Of a DNA stretch of 10,148 nucleotides, positions 1 through 6,348 are shown piece after piece. The first letter of the stretch is position 1. Each line of letters begins with the position of its first letter. Below the pieces are notes generated by a model. That model did not search any database and had not been told where the DNA came from. It saw only the letters and a list, made by a program, of their open reading frames with translations. The DNA comes from Porticoccaceae bacterium. GTDB lineage: Bacteria > Pseudomonadota > Gammaproteobacteria > Pseudomonadales > Porticoccaceae. The translations under genes were made by a program, and so were the position numbers. The stretch is from positions 1 to 10,148 of the forward strand of contig JALOAH010000121.1 of NCBI GenBank assembly GCA_023228865.1, in the 5' to 3' direction.

Positions 1-1
1 C

Positions 2-475
2 AGCCATCTTTTCAGTGGCTTCAGCCAGAATACGGGGCAGCTTATTTTGGTCGGCCTGCTCTACATGGCGGGTGTCTTTGCTATCGGCATTGTTGCGGTG
101 ATTTTCGTCGGCGGCGCCTTTCTGTCCGCTGGCGCCCTCGCGTCTGATCCCCAGGCCTTGTCTTCCCTGTACAGTAATCCCGGGGTTTTTCTCCTGCCAA
201 TACTGTTTGTTATGCTGCTGGTGATACCGCTGATGATGGCGTACTGGTTTGCCCCGGCATTGATTGTGTTGTCGGGGTTGCCGGCAACCACGGCGATGGC
301 GGAAAGCTTTAGGGGCTGTATTAAAAACATACTGCCTTTTTTGGTGTACGGCGTTGTCGGCGCGCTGTTGGCGATTATCGCGGCAATTCCGTTTTTTCTT
401 GGCTTTTTGATTTTGGCGCCGGTATTGACCGCATCCATGTATGTGGCCTGGAAGGATATATTTGGTCAATCCTGA
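2..475 (+). CDS. BPSS1780-family membrane protein, C-terminal part
   Basis: The 5' end lies outside the window and the frame is open from base 2, so an ATG or TTG inside it is not the real start. The first visible residues read SHLFSGFSQNTGQLILVGLL, which matches my memory of the BPSS1780 family of small inner-membrane proteins, whose function is unknown. Three hydrophobic stretches are visible: about residues 13-40, 60-85 (including a run of Leu/Ile/Val/Met) and 117-145. A short loop, AMAESFRGCIKNI, lies between the second and third. The product ends in a polar tail, WKDIFGQS. The stop TGA at 473-475 lies inside the last codons of the opposite-strand gene at 466-852, so the two genes converge with a 10-bp overlap and no terminator between them. 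The membrane location is clear from the sequence; the family name rests on recall of the conserved N-terminal motif and is moderately secure. Confidence 0.75.
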   Translation, partial: SHLFSGFSQNTGQLILVGLLYMAGVFAIGIVAVIFVGGAFLSAGALASDPQALSSLYSNPGVFLLPILFVMLLVIPLMMAYWFAPALIVLSGLPATTAMAESFRGCIKNILPFLVYGVVGALLAIIAAIPFFLGFLILAPVLTASMYVAWKDIFGQS

Positions 476-852
476 GGGCTGTCAGGGCAGGGATAGGCGT
501 CCTGAAAAGCAAAAAACATCAGGGATACCGCATCCTTGCCCAGCTCTTCCCGGTGGGCGTGCAGATAGTTGACGACAATCCTCGCCCCCTCCGCGTTGCT
601 GATGGGGCTTTGGGGCGGGCAAAACAGGGCTTTTTGAGCGCTCTGGGCGGTGTAAATGGCGTTCAGTCCCAGCATGCCGTTGACCATGCCCATACAGAAG
701 GAGCCGCCGACGCTGCTGTCGTCGAGAACGCCGGTTTCGGCGAACTGGATAATTTCGCTGCACTCTTCCAGCAGAATGGCGCCGGGAGCGCAGAACCCCT
801 GGGCGCTGACGAGAAGTAAGCTTGCCGCCAGATTTTTGTGTGTTTTACCCAT
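466..852 (-). CDS. Rap1a/Tai-family exported protein
   Basis: This is a 128-residue protein with an N-terminal signal peptide: a basic MGKTHK start, then a hydrophobic stretch to about residue 18, with probable cleavage near FCA at residues 20-22. The mature part carries Cys31, Cys53, Cys78 and Cys122. The pattern SFCMGMVNGM (51-60), FCPP (77-80), VVNYLHAH (93-100) and ending FQDAYPCP (116-123) is that of the Rap1a/Tai domain. In Serratia and related bacteria this domain is found in periplasmic immunity proteins against type VI amidase effectors; it also occurs widely as single chromosomal copies with no known partner. No effector-like gene is next to it here, so an immunity role is not supported. 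The upstream side has only a weak GAG as ribosome binding site. The 3' end overlaps the convergent membrane protein gene. Confidence 0.72.
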   Translation of the reverse strand: MGKTHKNLAASLLLVSAQGFCAPGAILLEECSEIIQFAETGVLDDSSVGGSFCMGMVNGMLGLNAIYTAQSAQKALFCPPQSPISNAEGARIVVNYLHAHREELGKDAVSLMFFAFQDAYPCPDSPQD

Positions 853-1028
853 AGGTTGGTCTCGTTGTTTGTGTTGTCAGTCTGCTGCAAAGGCCCCAGG
901 CGCTGGCTTTCAAGGGCGTGCCGGGGAATTTTCAAAGCCCGGCGGGCTGGTGCCGAAAGGGGGATTATGCCAGTATGTAGGCCTGTCCAGCCAGTTCAGG
1001 TCAGTCACTGCAGGGTAGTTGTTGCCAG

Positions 1029-1772
1029 ATGGAAATCAAGGTTATTACCTATAACATTCATAAGGGCTTTAATACGGGCAATCAGCGCTTTGTGCTCAGT
1101 CATATTCGCGACCTGCTTGAAGAGGAGCATGCCGATATAGTGTTCTTGCAGGAAGTCCACGGCGCCACGAGCAGGCGCAAAAACAAACTGGGAACCTTTC
1201 CCGACATTCCCCACTTTGAGTATCTGGCCGACAAGTTGTGGCCCCACTATGCCTACGGTAAAAATGCCATTTACAGAAAAGGCCATCACGGCAATGCCAT
1301 TCTCAGCAAATACCCTTTCCGCTTCTGGGAAAATATCGATATCTCTAACCATCGCCTGGCCAGCCGCAGTATTCTCCACGGTGTGGTCGAGTTGCCGGGG
1401 GGGATTCCCCTGCACACCCTTTGCGTTCATATGGGATTGTTCCAGTCGGAGCGCACTCGCCAGTTGGATACCCTGATTGAGCGTATTGAAAGCCACGTCC
1501 CCCACGGTGAACCGCTGCTGATTGCCGGCGATTTCAATGACTGGAAGCGGGTTGCCGAACTGCACTTTGAGGAAGATCTCGACGTTCGCGAATTGTTTGA
1601 GGAGTTGACCGGGCGCCACGCCCTCACCTATCCGGTGTGGTTGCCCATTCTGGCCATGGACAGGATTTATTTTCGCGGTATTGAGCCCCTGTCCTGTACC
1701 TGTCTCGACAGCGGCGCCTGGCGCAAGCTCTCTGATCACGCGGCGCTCTGCGGGGTTTATCGTTTTCCCTGA
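1029..1772 (+). CDS. Endonuclease/exonuclease/phosphatase (EEP) superfamily hydrolase
   Basis: This 247-residue protein covers the whole EEP (DNase I-like) domain and has no signal peptide, so it should be cytoplasmic. The metal and catalytic motifs are all visible in order: TYNIHKG (7-13), LQEV with Glu42, GNAILSKYP (88-96), HMGL with His134, AGDFND (166-171), MDRIYFRG (210-217) and LSDHAAL with Asp236-His237. Members hydrolyse phosphodiester or phosphomonoester bonds in nucleic acids, phospholipids or inositol phosphates; the substrate cannot be told from sequence. E. coli YbhP, next to a cardiolipin synthase, is the same general type, but no such neighbour is present here. An AGGG at 1012-1015 precedes the ATG by 13 bases. 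The gene converges on the 1757-2464 gene with a 16-bp overlap of the ends. Confidence 0.88.
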   Translation: MEIKVITYNIHKGFNTGNQRFVLSHIRDLLEEEHADIVFLQEVHGATSRRKNKLGTFPDIPHFEYLADKLWPHYAYGKNAIYRKGHHGNAILSKYPFRFWENIDISNHRLASRSILHGVVELPGGIPLHTLCVHMGLFQSERTRQLDTLIERIESHVPHGEPLLIAGDFNDWKRVAELHFEEDLDVRELFEELTGRHALTYPVWLPILAMDRIYFRGIEPLSCTCLDSGAWRKLSDHAALCGVYRFP

Positions 1773-2464
1773 GGGCGGTCGAAACGGCGTTTGCGGAAAA
1801 AATGGCGCTGAAACAGGCGGGGATTGCGGGCGATGAATTTGCGTATCCAGCGATCGATAAAAATGCTTTCCCCTTTGATCATATACCACCAGCCCAGGGT
1901 GCTGATGATCAGCGCCCCCAGTGTGTCGACGATAAGGTCAAACATGGTGTCGGTGAGCCCGCTGACGTCGCCGAGCATGGCTTTTTGCATGTTGGTGGCA
2001 AACAGCCTGTCCATGGCGAACTCGAAAATTTCCCACAGGGCACCGATGGCTACCGCAAACAAAAAAGCAAAAAAAGCGACAAAGCGGGGCGTCAGGGCGA
2101 TCTCAACATGATCATTTTCATTGAGTAGATAGACCAGCAGAAAACCCAGAATGCCCAGCAACAGCCCGGAGCTGCCGTGGAGCGCTATATCCCACCACCA
2201 GATTTTTTCGTAGTAGCTGTGAATTTCACCGAGAAACAACGAGGCAAAAACAAAAATAACCGCCAGAATCTGGAATTCCGCCGGTATATGAAGTTGATAC
2301 TTCCGTCCCAGAATAAACGGAATCAGGGTGACGGTAATGATGCCGATGATGAGAAAGGAATGTATCCACAAACCGTTGTAGAGGGTGGCCGCCAGTTCGG
2401 CGCACATGATCACCAGCAAAGTCGCCACCAGAATTCGGTGAATGCGGGAAGGCAAATTGTCCAT
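1757..2464 (-). CDS. YjdF/DUF2238-like integral membrane protein
   Basis: This is a 235-residue protein with about six hydrophobic helices, at roughly residues 10-28, 33-52, 64-80, 93-114, 127-146 and 174-196, followed by a strongly basic cytoplasmic-looking tail (residues 207-235, many Arg, Phe and Lys). Three conserved-looking polar motifs stand within or beside the helices: WDIALHGSSG (91-100), GALWEIFEFAMD (141-152) and DTMFDLIVDTLGA (172-184). This spacing of WD..H.GSG, EWE-like and D..D..GA motifs is that of the YjdF/DUF2238 group; the biochemical role is unknown. The buried His and Asp/Glu residues could bind a metal or protons, but that is inference. The start ATG is preceded by AAGGAG (complement of 2477-2482) with a rather long 12-base gap. 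The gene is divergent from the helicase gene, with 85 bp between their starts. Confidence 0.75.
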   Translation of the reverse strand: MDNLPSRIHRILVATLLVIMCAELAATLYNGLWIHSFLIIGIITVTLIPFILGRKYQLHIPAEFQILAVIFVFASLFLGEIHSYYEKIWWWDIALHGSSGLLLGILGFLLVYLLNENDHVEIALTPRFVAFFAFLFAVAIGALWEIFEFAMDRLFATNMQKAMLGDVSGLTDTMFDLIVDTLGALIISTLGWWYMIKGESIFIDRWIRKFIARNPRLFQRHFFRKRRFDRPQGKR

Positions 2465-2514
2465 CGAGTTTTCTGTCTCCTTCGTTAATAGGTACTATCC
2501 GCGGCAAGGAAGGT

Positions 2515-2520
2515 TATAAT
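2515..2520 (+). promoter_or_regulatory. Candidate -10 box for the helicase gene
   Basis: A perfect TATAAT lies 29 bases before the TTG start of the helicase gene, in the short divergent intergenic region. No good -35 hexamer is present 16-18 bases upstream (the sequence there is GTACTA-like), and there is no extended TG motif. If used, the leader would be about 20-25 bases. The assignment rests on the hexamer and its position only. Confidence 0.35.
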
Positions 2521-2549
2521 TCGCCATTGTTTGATGTTGAGATACGCCT

Positions 2550-4004
2550 TTGACTTCTTTTTCCGCTCTCGGCTTACATGCCCGCCTGTTAGATATTCTC
2601 GGCCAGCAGCAGCTTGCCGCGGCCACAGACGTACAGCTGGCCACTATACCACTGGTGCTGGCTGGCCGTGACGCCCTGGTTTGCGCAGAAACCGGCAGCG
2701 GTAAAACCTTTGCCTATCTGTTACCTGTGCTCCACCAGCTGCTTTCTGACAAAAGTCTGCTGGCGCGCAACAGCCCCTATTGTCTGATACTTCTGCCCAC
2801 CAGGGAGCTTGCGGATCAGGTTTTTAAACAGTGCAATTTACTGTGCGAAGCTTCCGATATTCGCGCCGCCCTGATTTCCGGCGGCCAGGAGTTTCGCTAT
2901 CAGGCGGCATTGCTGCGCCGCAACCCCGAGATTATTGTCGCGACACCGGGGCGCTTGACGGAGCATCTTGCCAGTAAAAGCCTGGATTTGGCAGCAACCC
3001 GCTGTCTGGTGCTGGATGAGGCGGATCGCATGCTCGACATGGGCTTCAGGGAGGAAGTGCTCGCCATCGCCGCAGGCATTCGCGAACAGCGCCAGAGCCT
3101 GATGCTGTCAGCCACGCTGAAACACCGTGGCATAGCCTCAGTGGCGGCAAGTATTCTGGAAAATCCTGAAAAGGTTCGGCTGTCTTCCGCGCGCCAGGTG
3201 AACAAGGACATTCGCATGGAAATGATTTTGGCGGAGGATCCGGCGCACAAAATGCGCCTGTTGACCTGGCTGCTCGCCAATGAAACCTATGGCCGCGCCC
3301 TGGTGTTTGTGAAAACCCGCGAAGCCAGTGATCAGGTGGCGATGGAACTGAGGCGCCACAATCATCGCACCAATTTCCTCCACGGTGAAATCACCCAGGA
3401 TGCGCGCAGAAAAATCATGGCGGGTTTTCGCGAGGGCAAATTCACGGTGCTGGTGGCGACGGATCTTGCCGCCCGCGGTCTGGATGTGTCCGACCTCGAG
3501 CTGGTGATTAACTTTGATATGGCTCATTCCGGCGAAGAGTTCGTTCACCGCGCCGGCCGTACCGGTAGGGCGGGGCAGCAGGGTTTGGTCATCTCGCTGG
3601 TTGCCCCCGAGGAGTGGAATCTCAGCGCCAGTATTCAGCGCTACCTCGATGTCAGCTTTGAGCGCCGCAAGATTTCGGGTCTGGAAGGCACCTACAAGGG
3701 GCCGAAAAAAGTCAAGGCATCGGGAAAGGCTGCGGGCACCAAAAAGAAAAAGAAAACCGCCAACAGTAAGGACTCGCCAAAGACCGCAGCTGGCAGGGGC
3801 AAAAGCGCACCTTCGAAAGCGCATCCAGGTAAGCGCTCGCCAGTGAAGCCAGTGCCACAAGCCGCCACGGGCGCGGGGAAAACAGGTGCGGGAAAAAGAA
3901 GTTCAGAAAAAGGCGCAGGCAAAGAAGCCGGTCAAGTCAGGAAAGACTCTGGCAGAGCCGCGGATAATCAGGGTTTTGCGCCCCTGAAAAGACCCAAAGC
4001 CTGA
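2550..4004 (+). CDS. DEAD-box ATP-dependent RNA helicase, SrmB-like, with long basic tail
   Basis: This 484-residue cytoplasmic RNA helicase has the full DEAD-box motif set: Q motif TDVQLATIP (26-34), motif I AETGSGKT (46-53), Ia PTRELADQV, Ib TPGRL, II DEAD in VLDEADRMLDMGF, III SAT, IV ALVFVKTRE, V VATDLAARGLDV and VI HRAGRTGRAG. Details such as the HGEITQDARRK and INFDMAHSGEEFVHRAGRT stretches resemble E. coli SrmB, which acts in 50S ribosome assembly, more than RhlE or DbpA as I recall them; the subfamily is not certain. From about residue 377 to the end the protein is a low-complexity tail rich in Lys, Ala, Gly and Ser, including a KKKKK run, a usual RNA-binding extension. TTG at 2550 is the only available start, because an in-frame TGA lies at 2538-2540; a GAGA lies upstream. 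The 3' end is followed after 32 bp by the convergent YkvA gene. Confidence 0.9.
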   Translation: MTSFSALGLHARLLDILGQQQLAAATDVQLATIPLVLAGRDALVCAETGSGKTFAYLLPVLHQLLSDKSLLARNSPYCLILLPTRELADQVFKQCNLLCEASDIRAALISGGQEFRYQAALLRRNPEIIVATPGRLTEHLASKSLDLAATRCLVLDEADRMLDMGFREEVLAIAAGIREQRQSLMLSATLKHRGIASVAASILENPEKVRLSSARQVNKDIRMEMILAEDPAHKMRLLTWLLANETYGRALVFVKTREASDQVAMELRRHNHRTNFLHGEITQDARRKIMAGFREGKFTVLVATDLAARGLDVSDLELVINFDMAHSGEEFVHRAGRTGRAGQQGLVISLVAPEEWNLSASIQRYLDVSFERRKISGLEGTYKGPKKVKASGKAAGTKKKKKTANSKDSPKTAAGRGKSAPSKAHPGKRSPVKPVPQAATGAGKTGAGKRSSEKGAGKEAGQVRKDSGRAADNQGFAPLKRPKA

Positions 4005-4036
4005 AATCAAACTCCGCCAGGGTGAAATGATCCCTG

Positions 4037-4432
4037 TCAGTCATCCGCCACGTCAACCTGCTGCGGGTCAGTGGCGGGTCGCTGATTTTTTTCCCAAAGC
4101 TTGAATTGGTTGAGTTCTTCGCCGATGGCTTTGACTGTCCAGGCAAGAAGGGCAGCGTCATCGAAATAGCCCATGGCAAGGAGGAAATCGGGAATTAAAT
4201 CGATGGGCGTGACAAAGTAGATAATGCTGGCTACCACGAGAACCAGGTTACTCCAGGATATACTGCGGTACTCCCCTGTGCTGTAAGCTTTCGCCAGTCT
4301 GAACAGGGAGAACAGGTTGTCTTTGGTTTCCCCGATGGGACCTTTGTCGAGCCTGTCGGCTTTATGGCTGGCTTCGCGAACCAATTTAGAGAGTTTTTCA
4401 GGTTTTTTAAGCACCTTTGCCGCTTTTGCCAT
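4037..4432 (-). CDS. YkvA/DUF1232 family small membrane-associated protein
   Basis: The predicted product is 131 residues. The diagnostic DUF1232 segment is residues 72-96, with the core YFVTPIDLIPDFL and then GYFDDAALL. It is preceded by a hydrophobic stretch (residues 62-75) and a basic, charged N-terminal region. Function of the family is unknown; in many proteobacteria it is a small envelope-linked protein. The frame is open for 40 more codons upstream (to 4552), but I chose the internal ATG at 4430-4432. It gives MAKAAKVLKKPEKLSK, a typical family N-terminus, whereas the extra 40 residues (MPLAIPEYCP...) look non-coding. None of the candidate starts has a recognisable Shine-Dalgarno sequence. 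The gene is convergent with the helicase gene. Confidence 0.82.
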   Translation of the reverse strand: MAKAAKVLKKPEKLSKLVREASHKADRLDKGPIGETKDNLFSLFRLAKAYSTGEYRSISWSNLVLVVASIIYFVTPIDLIPDFLLAMGYFDDAALLAWTVKAIGEELNQFKLWEKNQRPATDPQQVDVADD

Positions 4433-4901
4433 GGCGCCGCGATAGGAGGAGCTGGTTCTGACGCGCTCGGGATTTATTTTGCTGGTTGGCTTGCAGGGTG
4501 GGGGGGCTTCACCAGTGTTCATGGGGCAATATTCAGGGATTGCCAAAGGCAATCGTCATTATTGTCGGGGGATAAACACTACACCAGGCAAAGTTTCACT
4601 GTCCAGTGGTTTGCGCTCAGTGGTTGATCTATCCTGGTATTGGCAGGAGTGGCTTGTTGTGATCAAATGCCAGCGAGAACCCAGGGAGGCTGGCGCCGGT
4701 TTTTTGTGCAACCCCGCGCTGGCCAATAACGGCAAACGGAACCGGTGGCGAGGCGTCACCAGGGTAGAAGACAATGGGGAGCCGTTATATCAGTTCAAAA
4801 CCCTGGTTCGAAAGCGTGCTGGTGCAATATTCGGGCTACAGGATTTTAGGGTTCGAATTATTGTGGCATTCACTGGAGTCAGCTTAATCAAGGAGAATAC
4901 T
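4433..4901. other. 469-bp non-coding divergent region
   Basis: This gap separates the starts of the YkvA gene (-) and the four-Cys gene (+). The plus-strand frame of the four-Cys gene is open back to 4479, but that part translates to a Trp/Arg/Gly-mixed sequence with no signal peptide or known motif, and it lies before a well-placed GTG with AGGAG, so I treat it as non-coding. It contains a weak hairpin, GCCAGC (4669-4674) with GCTGGC (4689-4694), followed five bases later by six T (4700-4705). This could be the end of a short transcript but does not form a convincing terminator. Two GGTTCGAA words (from 4805 and 4849) are not part of a tRNA fold. I see no repeat, insertion sequence or clear promoter. 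Confidence 0.6.
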
Positions 4902-5315
4902 GTGACGTTATCGAAAAAAAATCTTGCCGCCTTGCTACTTTTTTGTGGTGGCAGCGCAATGGCGCAAAACTCTGCTGCTATGGATGAAACCCAGCTTCAG
5001 GGGATGATGCAGGGCGCGGCGCAAATGGCGGCCTGTTTTCAGAATCTCGACCAGGACAAACTCAACGCCCTTGCCGAGGAGGGCAAGGTTATGCAATCTG
5101 AGCTCAAGCAGCTTTGCGCAGCTGGCGAGCGCGACCAGGCTCAGGCGAAAGCTATGGAATACGGCCTTAAATTCATGAATTCTGATGAGTTCAAGCAGTT
5201 GCAGCAATGTGGTGAAATGGCCAAGCAAATGATGCCCCAGATGCCGGATTACACCAAGTATGCTGACCCGGATTCTGAGGAAAACGTCAATCGCCATGTC
5301 TGCGATGAGCTATAG
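4902..5315 (+). CDS. Small secreted four-cysteine protein, function unknown
   Basis: I do not recognise this 137-residue protein. It starts with GTG, supported by AGGAG at 4891-4895 six bases upstream. The N-terminus is a clear signal peptide: two Lys (5-6), a hydrophobic Leu/Ala run, then SAMA with probable cleavage after residue 21 (before QNSAAM). The mature part has four Cys, at 45, 72, 103 and 134, spaced almost evenly by 26-30 residues. It is rich in Met, Gln, Lys and Glu with predicted amphipathic helices (for example 40-70 and 75-108). Two disulfides in a helical periplasmic protein are likely. The next gene, a CsgG-like exported protein, begins 71 bases later on the same strand and the pair ends at a terminator, so they are probably co-transcribed and may work together. 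That partnership is inference from position. Confidence 0.7.
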   Translation: MTLSKKNLAALLLFCGGSAMAQNSAAMDETQLQGMMQGAAQMAACFQNLDQDKLNALAEEGKVMQSELKQLCAAGERDQAQAKAMEYGLKFMNSDEFKQLQQCGEMAKQMMPQMPDYTKYADPDSEENVNRHVCDEL

Positions 5316-5386
5316 TGCTATCGTGGTTATTGACGCCGGGTTTTGGCCATAAAGTTCTTTTAACGGGATGTTTAATGAGGGACACA

Positions 5387-6208
5387 ATGATGAAAAAAAC
5401 AACTGCGGTACTGCTGGTATCAATGTTGGCGGCAGCACTTGGGGTTAACGCCACTGAACCTGTGAAGGGTGGTGCCTCCGATATGAGCGTCACCGGTGGT
5501 GTTGGCGGCGCCAATTCCCAGGGCGGCGCAGGGGATCTGGAATACTGTCCGGAAACCCTGGGAACCCTGGCGGTGGAGGAGGATCAGCAGGCTCAATGGT
5601 ACTCGATTTACTACAGTCGCTATCCCCAGCTCGGCAGTACAGTGCCTGTATTGAGAATGATGATCCAGCAATCCAACTGCTTTGTGGTGGTTGAGCGTGG
5701 GCGCGCCATGAGCAACCTGATGCAGGAGCGCGCCCTGGAAGACTCTGGCGAATTGCGTTCGGGGAGCAATTTTGGCAAGGGGCAGATGGTATCTGCAGAT
5801 TACACCATGAGTCCAAGCATCCAGTTCTCTGAAAAAGGCACTGGCGGTATCGGCGGCGCCATTGGCGGATTTTTCGGTGATAAGGGGCGGCTCATCGGCG
5901 GTCTTGCTGGGGGGCTGAAGAAAAATGAAGCGGCAACCACATTGTTGTTGGTTGATAACCGTTCATCGGTGCAGATTTCTGCGGCCGTGGGCAGTGCCAA
6001 AAATATGGATTTCAGCCTTGGCGCTGCAGTTTTTGGTGGCAGTGGCGGCGGCGCCGCCGGTGGTTTTACCAATACTCCCGAAGGTAAAGTCATCATTGCG
6101 GCGTTTGCAGACTCCTATAATCAGATGATTCGCGCGCTGCGCAATTACCGTGCTCAGACGGTCGAAGGAGGGCTGGGTAAAGGTGGCCGCTTGGGTGTGG
6201 GCGAGTGA
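5387..6208 (+). CDS. CsgG/HfaB-family exported protein with glycine-rich segments
   Basis: The product is 273 residues from the ATG at 5387 (or 272 from 5390), both just after GAGGGA (5377-5382). The upstream GTG at 5315 would put a non-signal extension before the signal peptide and is less likely. A signal peptide is clear: MMKK, then a hydrophobic run, then cleavage near VNA (20-22). There is no lipobox Cys, unlike curli CsgG. Residues 85-145 carry the CsgG-fold signature: VPVLRMMIQQSNCFVVVER (87-105), then MQERALEDSGE (112-122), then SADYTMSPSI (136-145). Residues 151-177 and 212-226 are Gly-rich, and NTPEGKVIIAAFADSYNQM (229-247) is followed by IRALRNYRAQ. CsgG oligomers secrete curli subunits across the outer membrane; no csgA, csgE or csgF gene is in view, so a curli role is not supported. 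It follows the four-Cys gene and ends before an intrinsic terminator. Confidence 0.8.
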   Translation: MMKKTTAVLLVSMLAAALGVNATEPVKGGASDMSVTGGVGGANSQGGAGDLEYCPETLGTLAVEEDQQAQWYSIYYSRYPQLGSTVPVLRMMIQQSNCFVVVERGRAMSNLMQERALEDSGELRSGSNFGKGQMVSADYTMSPSIQFSEKGTGGIGGAIGGFFGDKGRLIGGLAGGLKKNEAATTLLLVDNRSSVQISAAVGSAKNMDFSLGAAVFGGSGGGAAGGFTNTPEGKVIIAAFADSYNQMIRALRNYRAQTVEGGLGKGGRLGVGE

Positions 6209-6276
6209 CGGCCTGGCAGCCTGTTTATAGTCTTTGACCAATGACAGGTTGCCCTCAGGGCGGATACTGCAGTTTT

Positions 6277-6282
6277 TATAAT
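6277..6282 (+). promoter_or_regulatory. Candidate -10 box overlapping a terminator, upstream of slyD
   Basis: A perfect TATAAT lies directly before the terminator hairpin that closes the CsgG-like gene. A start site 6-8 bases downstream would fall inside the left arm of that hairpin, so transcripts from here would lack part of the stem and could read on into slyD. No good -35 box is spaced 16-18 bases upstream; the nearest TTGCCC (6249-6254) is 22 bases away. Low certainty. Confidence 0.3.
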
Positions 6283-6285
6283 GTG

Positions 6286-6317
6286 GCGGTTTGGGGTATG
6301 CCTCGAGCCGCTTTTTT
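6286..6317 (+). terminator. Rho-independent terminator after the CsgG-like gene
   Basis: The left arm GCGGTTTGGGG (6286-6296) and right arm CCTCGAGCCGC (6301-6311) pair over 11 bp, counting three G-U wobbles, with a TATG tetraloop. Six T follow immediately (6312-6317). This is the textbook form of an intrinsic terminator. It lies 78 bases after the stop of the CsgG-like gene and 31 bases before the slyD start. Confidence 0.75.
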
Positions 6318-6348
6318 GTTTGGGTTGCTATAGGACAGTTTGAAATTA

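Noticed and set aside
1005..1889. A 294-codon open frame on the minus strand
   Set aside because: It lies antisense to the EEP hydrolase, whose complete motif set shows which strand codes. The translation has no domain and is a codon-bias shadow.
3138..3860. A 240-codon open frame on the minus strand
   Set aside because: It is antisense to the conserved helicase motifs and has no recognisable feature of its own.
4022..4040. CAGGG/CCCTG hairpin between the helicase and YkvA genes
   Set aside because: It has only five base pairs, a nine-base loop and no T tract on either strand, too weak to call a terminator.
4656..4668. TTGTGATCAAATG as a CRP-type operator
   Set aside because: Only one half-site (TGTGA) is present; the second half does not match at the required spacing.
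4849..4860. GGTTCGAATT resembling a tRNA T-loop
   Set aside because: The flanking five bases on each side are not complementary and no acceptor or anticodon stem is nearby.
4861..4889. TTGTGG and TTAATC as a promoter for the four-Cys gene
   Set aside because: Spacing is 17 bases, but the start site would fall at or beyond the ribosome binding site, leaving the message without it.
4479..4901. Upstream extension of the four-Cys gene by 141 codons
   Set aside because: The extension would bury the signal peptide inside the protein and has no motif; the GTG at 4902 has a good AGGAG at the right distance.
5315..5386. GTG at 5315 as the start of the CsgG-like gene
   Set aside because: It would place 24 extra residues before a clear signal peptide, and there is a better GAGGGA just before the ATG pair at 5387 and 5390.
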